From Megascapheus bottae (taxonomy: Eukaryota; Chordata; Mammalia; Rodentia; Geomyidae), in the NCBI GenBank assembly GCA_024803745.1, contig JANJXV010000013.1, forward strand, positions 5,394,001 to 5,458,000: a stretch of DNA of 64,000 nucleotides. Direction: 5' to 3'. The stretch's first letter is position 1. Each line of letters opens with the position of its first letter. The position numbers and the translations under genes are program-made. A model generated the notes under the pieces. It was not told the origin of the DNA, did not search any database, and saw only the letters and a list, made by a program, of their open reading frames with translations. Positions 55,396 to 64,000 of this stretch are shown here, piece after piece.

Positions 55396-57256
55396 AGAAA
55401 TTACATTTGGAAAGGTAAAATAGGAAGTTGTGCAATCTTCTCCCTTTGATATATCTTCCTTTAAGTTTATTAAATCCCTGAGTCACAATTTCTGTTTTAG
55501 CCCTCAGGTTATCTGTGGCACTTTACTGAACACCAAGAAAGAATTGAACTTTCCAATAGCACATGTTCTCTGATTGTGCACTTGTTGTTCTTGTTGTAGA
55601 CCATGGTATACTGTTGCTGCTGAATATGGCCTTTGCTTGTGTCTAGGGTATGAACAACAAACCCTTGTAGCCAAACCCAGTGCTTTATCACTACAACTCA
55701 TGACGTATCAACATAGTTCACACTTAGCTGAAGGATGAAAGAAAGCCCATTTCTTCTTCTTCTTCTACAACTAACCCCTCAGGCTTCCTCCATTTATGAG
55801 TCTTTCATACTTCTTTTTTTTTTAACCAGGAACTCGGTAGCCTCTTCTTGGTCTCTTATGTCCTCCTTTCTTCACATGAAACACCATATACACTGCCCTC
55901 TCAGTCAAATTGGCATTTACAATAATAAGAAAATTCTTAGTACTTGGCTGAACTTGAACTTGGTTTAATGTTAAATAAATATCAGTGTTGATTTGATAAG
56001 GCTTTCTGCAGAGTGCTTTTCTATACTGACGGATTTAGAATTTTCAGTTGGCTTTCAAAATGTAGATGTTGATCATGATGGAGAGAGAGCATAGGCACTG
56101 GAATAAGACAATAATGCACTCTTCATCCTAGTATTTATTAATTTAACAAGTATTCATGGTTCGGCATTTAGCCATAGATAATGACTGTAAGTCTTCTGAG
56201 GTCAAGTTTCCTCTCCATTACTCACAAACGTTCCATGATCTTACTCATTCCTGCAGCTTTCAATACTAATGACAGCATTCACAAAGGATCCAACTCTACC
56301 TGTCCACCCTCAGATCCTTCCACTCAGTCTAATTTTGGCTCTCTTCATATGGGAAAGTGAGGTGTGATGATACTAATCTACCCACTCTGTACCAACTGTT
56401 CCTACCCCACCACTGTTCAAGGGACAGATACCACAAAGCCCATAAAAGACACAATGTGCACACATTCACAATAGCATCACCTCTCTAAGGTAACACAATC
56501 CTTCAGCTTTCTAATCTCTACACAAAATCACATATCCTATGATTTCTTCCTCCATGCATGAAAAGAATTTCAGGGTGTCTCATCAAAGGGAGGGTCTCAC
56601 CAGGTGAAAGTGTTATCAAAGTCCTAGTTTTGGATAACAGACTAGGACAAAGAAAATAGAGAAATACTTCCTTCTTCCTTTGTAGGAAATGGGAGTTTGA
56701 TTCAAAATGTGGCTCTTACCTGTAGCCTTTGTACTTTACCAACTGGAAGAAGACATAGTCTTGTCTGGCAAGAGCAAACCATTAGACAATGATTCTGGGT
56801 GGGTGATGTGGGTATCATTATTCCAAACTACGCAAATGTGTCTAAAACACATGAATAATAAGTTTTAGGGCTTTTTTTTCCCCAGATCTGCATTTGATTT
56901 TTCTGTCTCTAGCCATCCATTAAATGTTTTTGACTTTCTACCATTTCAAAGGAGAAGGTAGATTAGACACTCATATGGCTTCCAAATCCTCGCAACTTAG
57001 CATCTACAGGAGGTAAAATGGGACAAAATTGCTTTTTCAGTTTACGGCTTGATGCCAACATAGGAGTGTGGCCATTTGTTAAAAGTGGTGTCAGTTCACT
57101 TCCTCCTTATCTATCCCGCTTCATTGTGAGCATAAAAACATTCTTTATGGCTTTTCCCATACCACTGTTGCCTATTTAGGACTGGAAGATGTCAACAAAT
57201 GTAGCCAGTCAGCACCTCCTATGTGGAAGGAGACCCTTACTCGTATTTCTGTGTGA
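55396..57256. other. Long unique stretch, no gene seen
   Basis: Open frames at 55504-55701 minus and 55735-55968 plus have no motif; a short (CTT)n lies near 55752. Nothing else recognised. Confidence 0.45.
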
Positions 57257-57486
57257 GTGTGCCAGTACTAGAGCTTGAACTCAGAGCCTCAGTGCTGCCC
57301 TTTAGATTTTTCACTCAGGGCTGGCATTTTGTCCCTTGAGTCATAGCTCTACTACCTATCTAGTGGTAGTTAGTTGGTGATAAGAGCCTCACGGACTTTT
57401 CTACCTAGACTGCCTTTGAACTGCAATCCTCAGATTTCAGCCTCCTGAGTACCTAGTATTACAGATGTGAGCCACCAGAACCCAGC
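57257..57486 (-). mobile_element. B1-like/Geo SINE, antisense
   Basis: ctagagcttgaactcagagcc, ccttgagtcatagctctac, ttagttggtgataagagcctc, cagatttcagcctcctgag, gtgagccaccagaacccagc. Confidence 0.93.
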
Positions 57487-60054
57487 TTTATTCAGTATTT
57501 AGGGCAATCCTGGTTTTACTTAGTGGCTTGATGTCCTGGGTTAGATGTTGTGTTAGATGCTTTCTGTCTATAATACCTTAATTGTACAACAGGAATAGTC
57601 CTGCCACCATTTTATTCGTCCACTTTTTGGTACTAAAATAAAATGAGTGGCTGGTAACTTCTAGTTCACAATTCCTAGATGTCTAGTGAGACAGCACCCA
57701 TATCCATTTGGTTATAGTGAAGATTGCATGGCAGTGTGGCGGGAGCACGTGTCAAAGTAGAACTTATGAGACAAGAAGTGACTGGACACATATGATACCT
57801 ACATTAATTCCTTCCAAAGGTATGTCCCCATGTCCTGACAGCTTCTCACTAGAGATTCCCTACCTCTTAAAGCTCCCACCTACCATCTATGAGCATTGCC
57901 ACAGTGGGACTAAATTTTTAGCGCACGAGTCTCTGAGGGACATACTTAACTTATATTCAAAGCATTGCCCCCTGTTGTAAATGAGAATCTTGAGCTCATA
58001 AAATCCAGGTTTTGCTCAGGATTTCAGATCTAATAACAAGAGTCAGAATGAGAACCCAGGTGGGCTGGTTTTCCAAATGTGATTCTTTTTCTGCTATATT
58101 ATAGTAGATTAAAAGTTTTCAAGGTCTCTCTTATAATAAAAGCTGTCCTCTCATTTGAAGGATTAGAATTGGAAATGTATTTTCATCTGCCCCAGAATAA
58201 TAATGCTCTTGACAACTGAGGTTCCCCAAGGAAAAATGACAGCCCTACTTCAGTACTTAGGGGGTATTACCACCATTTGAACAATGGGTAGGATTTGGAT
58301 ATTAAGGTCCTTATGACCAATCCACAAGTGGGAGCCTACAATCTATAAATGAATCTGGCCAAACAAAACTAAGGAACTTTCATTCATTCAGTCATTTTTT
58401 CAATGTATACTTTGGGAACTTCAACTATGCCTGTCCATCTGTCTGTCTCTTCTCAACATGCACCTATACTGAATCTTCAGTAATACTGTAAACATAAGGT
58501 ATGTATTAAGAGTCTCTTACCATGCTGAATATATATTTAATTAGCTACTTGTCTTGAAAATGAATGTGTCCTTTTAGTTTATAGGGACACTAGGATACTG
58601 GCAAAAGACAGTACAAATAATTGCTCTCAACCTCTAAGATAAGCTTTTGGCCTCAGTGTGCTGTGCTCTAGCCTTTGAGGGAAGTGAAGTGACTGAGTGG
58701 AGAAAGCCTAGATTCATTAGCATCAGTCTAGGGCTCAACTCTCAGCCTTGCCATATAACACTTGGCTATGTCATCATCAATTATTTTATCTCTAGGAGTC
58801 TCAATTCTATAACTGCAAAGTAAAAATAACCCCCAATGGATGGATATCTAATTCAAGTTGCTTAACAAAGACTTATTGAACATTAAATCAATTAGGAAAA
58901 CACCACCTTTGACATTTTAGGCATATGGGAATGTAATTCAGGATAATCATATGCTTAGAAATTGTTGAAAGAGTTGGAACGGTAGGCAGGAACAAAGGCA
59001 ACACGCAAACCAGGAAGCTTCAGGAAGCCACTGCCTGAGCCAATGTTTCTTGCAGCCCTAGACTATGGAGCCTGAGCGGGCTGTAAAAAATGACAGCAGT
59101 GGTATGAGCTGAAAAATGTTGGGCTAATGTGTTACCTCCCAAAACTCTTTCTCTGAGATGAACAATTCTACCAACAAGAGAGTCTGAGAATAGAGTTCCC
59201 AGCCTCCTTGCCCCTGGGAGCCAGTGGAAAACAGGAGGGTGGAGGATAAAGAAACAGAGCCAAGAGCCCTGTATGGTAGCCAGAACAAGCACCTCCTGTC
59301 TGCCAAGAACTGTTCTGAGAGTGTAGGGAAAATAGAGGAAATATTCTGCTCATGAGGCTCTCGTTTAGTTGTGGAAGATTAAATGAGTTAATGTACTAAC
59401 ATGTTTAATACAACTAAGCGCATAGCTTCCTTAGAAATAAGCATTCTCTAAGTCCTATCCTAGCCCGAGAGTGTCACATTCTGCCTCCCATCATGGGATT
59501 TCTGGAAAGACAGAGAATTCAGAGACTATGAGAGCAAAAACCTGAGTGAGGTGTATACTGAGGGCCAAGTAGTATGTGTTTGATCAACAGTGCTTTTTTT
59601 TGGCAGAGAGAACCACAATTCCAGGCAATTTTGACTTTGAAAGCCATTAGGATCAGCCTCAAAGCATATATTCTCTCAATAGATTCTGCAGCTCAACTTT
59701 TAAGTCATTTATCAATATGTGTATGTATTAGCTTATTCCAAGAATATCAAAATGCAAACCTCTTATAGAGATACATGCATTGCCTTTGTAGTAGGCATCA
59801 TAAAAAGAACATGTCAGAGAGTATTCGTATTTTTATTTACGTGAATGGTACATATACTCTGTCCTAAGAATTTGCCAGTGGCTTTCATATATATGTCCAA
59901 GGGAAAGTCACTGCTTTGTTCTGTGTTATCAGGAGTGTCAAGTGGACCAATAAGCATGATTGTGCAAATGTCTTCATTACTATATCCTGACTTGTACCCT
60001 TTTACATATATATGCCCCAGGGTGGTATTGGTGAATCATAGAGCACTTCTGTGT
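57487..60054. other. Long unique stretch with MIR traces
   Basis: MIR-like wording at 58740-58880 and 59370-59460. The minus-strand open frames clustered at 59020-59353 overlap in three frames, which suggests a stop-poor stretch rather than a gene. No domain seen. Confidence 0.42.
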
Positions 60055-60262
60055 ATAATTTCTTAATTTTTTATTTGTTTGTTGGGGTAATAGAGGGGTT
60101 ACAGTTACATTTGTCAGGTAGTGGATGCATTACTTCTCAAACATTGATACCCCTTTTCATGTTTTTGTCCCCCTTTCTCTCGCCCCCTTTATCCCCTTCT
60201 ATGTGTATTTTTTTTGAAGAGACTTCAAATTGCCTTCCCCAGTGGTTACATTAGTTGACATT
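60055..60262 (-). mobile_element. L1 3' segment, antisense, internally deleted
   Basis: 3'-UTR block (ataaatgagg-like then gaggggttacagttac, gtcaggtagtggatgc, cattgatacccctttt) followed directly by an ORF2-derived phrase (tgacattcccacaacagt). The two are far apart in a normal L1, so there is an internal deletion or rearrangement. Confidence 0.75.
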
Positions 60263-60455
60263 CCCACAACAGTATGCATGTGTATGCATGTGTATATGTG
60301 TGTATGTATTATATATATACATTTATATATTTTTGTATATATGCATACACATACATGTATATATGGGCATGCTTATGTATACACACATACATGCATGTGT
60401 GTTTATGTGTATATACACATACATGTGTACATGTATACATATGTACTTACATCAA
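60263..60455. repeat. TATG/CATG-rich simple repeat
   Basis: Degenerate tatgtg, atacac and catgtat units over about 190 bp lying between two oppositely oriented L1 segments. Overlapping open frames rich in C, V, Y and H arise from it. Confidence 0.88.
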
Positions 60456-60800
60456 TTTTGCTCATCCATAAGGTGTTCCTGGAAAAAATTATGTTAAGTG
60501 TTGTAAACTCAGGCTCAAAAAGACAAAGGGCACATTTTTTCTCTCATGTGGAAGTTAGATCCAAGTTATATATATTTATATAAACATATATAGGGTCCCA
60601 TGCACATACACAAACATTTTAACTAAAGTATGGTATATACAGGGGTGGATTCCAGTGATATTTCTTTTGAGCAACTAAGAGTTTAACAGGAGACTAGAAC
60701 TTATGGTGTCAGGGGAGCATGGAGTCAATGGGAAGGGGTAAGAACAATGGAGAGAAGAAAGGTGGACAAATGCAGTCAAGATGATCCATTAACACATGTG
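60456..60800 (+). mobile_element. L1 3' segment (part 1)
   Basis: catccataaggtgttcctgg, tgttaagtgttgtaaactcagg, ctcaaaaagacaaagggcac and ttctctcatgtggaagttag are a diverged sense L1 ORF2 end and 3'-UTR. Confidence 0.78.
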
Positions 60801-60815
60801 AAAATGGAACTTGGA

Positions 60816-61010
60816 GGGGCCGGGAGTTTGGCCTAGTGGTAGAGTGCTTGCCTAGCATGCACGAATACCCGGGTTCGATTCCTCGGTACCACATACGTAG
60901 AAAAAAAGCCGGAAGTGGTGCTGAGGCTCAAGTGGTAGAGTTCTAGCCTTGAGAAAGTCCAAGTACAGTGCTCAGGCCCTGAGCCCAAGCCCAAGACTGG
61001 CAAAAAAAAA
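60816..61010 (+). mobile_element. Young IDL-Geo SINE
   Basis: Near-consensus dimer. The IDL B box ggttcgattcc at 60872-60882 is a perfect match to the RNA polymerase III B-box pattern, and an A box tggcctagtgg lies at 60829-60839. It is flanked by a perfect 15-bp duplication AAAATGGAACTTGGA (60801-60815 and 61007-61021). It overlaps the minus open frames 60709-61150, which are not genes. Confidence 0.97.
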
Positions 61011-61021
61011 TGGAACTTGGA

Positions 61022-61180
61022 AAATAGAAGGGACGAGTAGGATTGGAAGAGGTGAGGGAAAATGATGAAGAGGTGACACTGATCAAGATGTGAATACTCA
61101 TAAATTAATATGTTGAATTGCAATCCCTCTGCACAACTACTTAAAGACAATGGAAGTAGTTAAATTTAACAACAACGAAA
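61022..61180 (+). mobile_element. L1 3'-UTR (part 2)
   Basis: gggaaaatgatgaagagg, atatgttgaattgcaatccc and tctgcacaactacttaaagac continue the L1 3'-UTR after the SINE. Confidence 0.72.
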
Positions 61181-62336
61181 AGAAAGCCCTGAAGTGTAAG
61201 GTGTAGCTCATTCACTTGGACAGCTCTGCAGTTTCACTAGAGTCTTGAGTCGTCATCTCCAGCTCTTGTAGTTTCCCTAATCTTAATTCCAAACTCTGAG
61301 CCACAGCAGGTGAGCAGGAGTTTTGTAGTCAAGCAAGTGTGGTGGTCCTGCTAAGACCATTGTGTCAAAGTACTTTTTGTTCTACTGCTCATTTCCTCCC
61401 CAAAAGACTTTGAATAAGAGAATTTACCTTACCATAGAATCATAGGAATGATTTAAGATGATATATGTATATTATGTAGCTTTTACACAAATGTTCATTT
61501 CTTTATCCCATTAATAATGTATTCTTCTATATATTTCATTCATCGTAGTTTCAGGTTTGTTACTTTTTATAATTTTTGTCTGAATAATAACTGGTAAGTA
61601 GAGATTGTTTTTTTTTACACAGGCTCTTATTTAATCTCTACAATGACTACACAAAATTATATGAACAAGAACTATGAATAGTTATGAGTGGAACTGTATG
61701 AATAGCCATATAATAATAACGATATTCTTCCCATTTAATCTGCTCCCCAAGCACAAGAGAGGTTGAGTTAAGTTGCTCAAGGTCACTGTACTAATTGGAT
61801 GGGATTTAAATGCAAGCAGTCTCAAGTACATCTTCCAGAGCACAGCTTGGTCTTCCCTGAGACACCAACTGTGTGTTAGAAATATGTATTTGTAATTCGA
61901 ATTTTCTCTGTTACTGTGTGCCAAGCAGAATGCATCATGTAATATGCATCATGGCAGTTGAAGCCTTTAAATCACATCCAGATAGTTAACACAGCTTTTC
62001 AGTGGTGTCATAAAATTTACTACCATCTCCATTACTAAGCAGATTTTTGATGAGTTGCTGTAGCTACTAAGCAGGGAAGAGATAGGCAGAAAGGGATATG
62101 CACACATAAATTGTACAAATTACAATTTTACTACCTTGCTGTTTCTTACCTTTATCAGTCCTTTCCCCTTACTTCTCCTCCACTTTAGTCCTTTCTCCTC
62201 CCGTCAGTACTGCCTTGATCATTTTTATATGTGTCAACAGAAATGTGAGTGATTTTATATGTAATCACATGAGCGATCATAAGATGGTTGAACATTTTAT
62301 TACATGTGTTCTTGTTTTTTCATTAAAAAACAAAAC
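61181..62336. other. Mostly unique; MIR trace 61600-61840
   Basis: tcttatttaatctctacaatg and ttaagttgctcaaggtcactg are MIR-like; the minus frame 61682-61924 overlaps it. No gene seen. Confidence 0.42.
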
Positions 62337-62338
62337 AG

Positions 62339-62547
62339 CTAGGGATGGGAGTGTGCCTTAGTGGTAGAGTGCTTGCCTAGAATGTATGAAGCCCTCAGTC
62401 AATTCCTTGGTACCACATACACAGAAAAAAACAGAAGTAGTGCTACGTCTTAAGTGGTAGAGCGCTAGCCTTGAGGAAAGCCCAAAGTCAGTAGTTAGGC
62501 CCAGAGTTTAATCCCCAGGACTGGCAAAAATAAAACAAAAAAAGAAA
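62339..62547 (+). mobile_element. IDL-Geo SINE
   Basis: ctagggatgggagtgtgcc, gtggtagagtgcttgcctag, ccttggtaccacatacac, gtcttaagtggtagagcgc, ccccaggactggc, then an A-rich tail. Confidence 0.93.
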
Positions 62548-63679
62548 AACCCAGCTATAGATAACTCCCCAAGAAATTGTTAAAGACCTGTACATATTGC
62601 TGACAGTAGCTACTGAGTTCATGGTGAAGGGACCCTATATTTCATTTCTATAAATGCGGCCTCTGTCTCATCAAACTTTTCACTTTTGGGGGAAAATCTA
62701 TATGCAAAATTGCTCAAATTTTAAATATTTCTGGTTCATATTGTTGAAAATCCTGATTAACTAAGTGGAATATAATTGTAGATCACTCATGGTTGGCAAG
62801 CTACTAATGATAGAATGTGAAGTGTAGTGTTACACATTTGTATTTGCATATTCTGCCCGGTGAGCAAAGATATGTCCTTTTACTTGTCTGGGTCTCAGTT
62901 TATTCTTCATAAAAAGGAAAAAATAATCCCTATATCATAACAATAACATCAACTATACACGATAGAAATTTTAAAAATAGGAACTTTGAAGAGAAGTTGA
63001 GAGAGTGCATCTTACCTTATCTCATTTCTTACACTCATCAAAGTATCTTGTACAAAGGAAGTGGGATGCATATTTTATATTTAAAATCAGAAAACTTATT
63101 TAGTACATACAGAAAAATCCTAAAACATGTTCATACTTAGACATATTACATATCAAAATAAGAAAAATTAGGCTGAATTTGTTAGCATGTAAACTGTCTT
63201 GGTATATAATATTGTGTTTAATATTACACTTTTGGCACAAATTTCAGGAGCTGATACCTGCTGATGTTTTTGAGTTGAAAGACAGGGTGGTTCATGCACC
63301 TTCCTGGATGATAAGTATCCTCTTTGGGGAGAAGCAAATTCTGTCCTAGTATGCTGAGATGGTTTCTGGACATGAAAGGAAAATGTAGTTGTGAGGTAAA
63401 CTAAAGATGTGAAGGCAAATGTAAGTAGAAATGGTAACTGAACAGAAAAGGGTGTGCTCCACGAAGTGTATAGAGATGAGAAGAGTGTAGTGGAATTATA
63501 GTCTTGGAAATTCCTCATGGCTTGGAGTTTTCAAAAACTACTAACTCTGCACTGAATTCCAATCTGGGACAGAACCTACAATTGTATTCAGTACATAAGA
63601 AGTCTAGGACTGAGACAGGAGCCTGAGAGATGCACAGAAAATAGGTGATATGATCCCTTAAAGACCTTGGGCCAGCCTC
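62548..63679. other. Mostly unique, no gene seen
   Basis: MIR-like wording at 62875-62945. The 116-codon minus frame 63168-63518 has no recognisable domain, signal or splice context. Confidence 0.4.
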
Positions 63680-63689
63680 ACTCATTTGT

Positions 63690-64000
63690 TACTGTTAGTT
63701 GGAACTCTGTTAATATCATTGGTGGGAATATGGAGGTTCCTCAAAAGACTAAACATAGAGCTTCCCCATGACTCAGTAGTCCCATTCCTGAGCCCTTTAT
63801 CCAATAGACCACAAGCAAGGCCACACTAAAGCTACTAGAACAACCATGTTCATTGCATCATTGTTTACCAGAGCCAAGATATGTCAAATTAGGTGGCCCT
63901 CAGTAGACAAATGGTATATATACACGTTGGAATTCTACTCATCCATTAGAAAGAATGATACTGTACCACTCTCAAGAGTGGGAAGACAGAATTGGAAAAA
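63690..64000 (+). mobile_element. L1 ORF2 C-terminal region, cut by window end
   Basis: tcattggtgggaatatggagg, actcagtagtcccattcctg, accatgttcattgcatcattg, cagagccaagatatg and tggaattctactcatccatt are diverged sense L1 ORF2. It has no continuous reading frame and continues beyond the window. Confidence 0.88.

Noticed and set aside
60230..60583. 117-codon cysteine/valine/tyrosine-rich frame resembling a small secreted protein
   Set aside because: It is generated by the TATG/CATG simple repeat between L1 segments; overlapping frames show the same periodicity.
63168..63518. 116-codon minus-strand frame as a possible gene
   Set aside because: It has no recognisable motif or promoter, and its low-complexity composition fits AT-rich chance.
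1..64000. CRISPR-like array of regularly spaced repeats
   Set aside because: The recurrent units are dispersed SINEs in both orientations with irregular spacing in a mammalian genome.

Overview
This window is non-coding DNA from a rodent nuclear genome, and I find no intact protein-coding gene in it. By eye it is AT-rich, with no CpG island, and it is dominated by retroelements. About 50 copies of two short interspersed element (SINE) types place it. The first is a dimer with a tRNA-Ala/ID-like left half and a characteristic right half ending in 'ccaggactggc' plus poly(A). This matches the published description of the IDL-Geo SINE, which is restricted to the superfamily Geomyoidea (kangaroo rats, pocket mice, pocket gophers). 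The second type joins a 7SL/B1-like head to the same right half. From this I infer a geomyoid rodent; I cannot name the species or the gene locus.

Layout. 1-9 kb: single-copy sequence with scattered SINEs, an old antisense L1 end carrying a 93-bp alternating purine-pyrimidine tract (3373-3465), a (TTCC)n tract, and a unique block that may be conserved (about 8450-8900). 9-12 kb: mostly unique sequence with a perfect homeodomain-type palindrome at 10550-10569. 12.8-21 kb: repeat-dense, with a 5'-inverted L1, an antisense L1 with recognisable ORF2 C-terminal coding and a nested SINE, several SINE-in-SINE nests, and L1 3' ends. 21-37 kb: SINEs, MIR and L2 relics, two old LTR relics and long unique stretches. 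37.5-41.5 kb: the most interesting unique block. It holds a TATA-like box followed by a locally CpG-containing segment and a consensus 5' splice site (38177-38300), which together resemble a tissue-specific first exon. 41.7-47.6 kb: a SINE cluster, a unique block with a 10-bp inverted repeat, and an L1 3' end with a nested SINE. 47.6-64 kb: unique DNA, three further L1 3' segments, more SINEs including a young copy with a 15-bp target-site duplication (TSD), and an L1 ORF2 remnant running off the window end.

Nearly all long open reading frames are explained by SINEs, L1 tails or simple repeats, or look like chance. The window is best read as intergenic or intronic. If the candidate exon is real, a gene runs on the plus strand from about 38.2 kb rightward. 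No CRISPR, operon, phage or bacterial feature is present, and I did not find a clear new molecular system. The items most worth checking are the candidate promoter/exon, the modular SINE architecture and several clean records of retrotransposition events.
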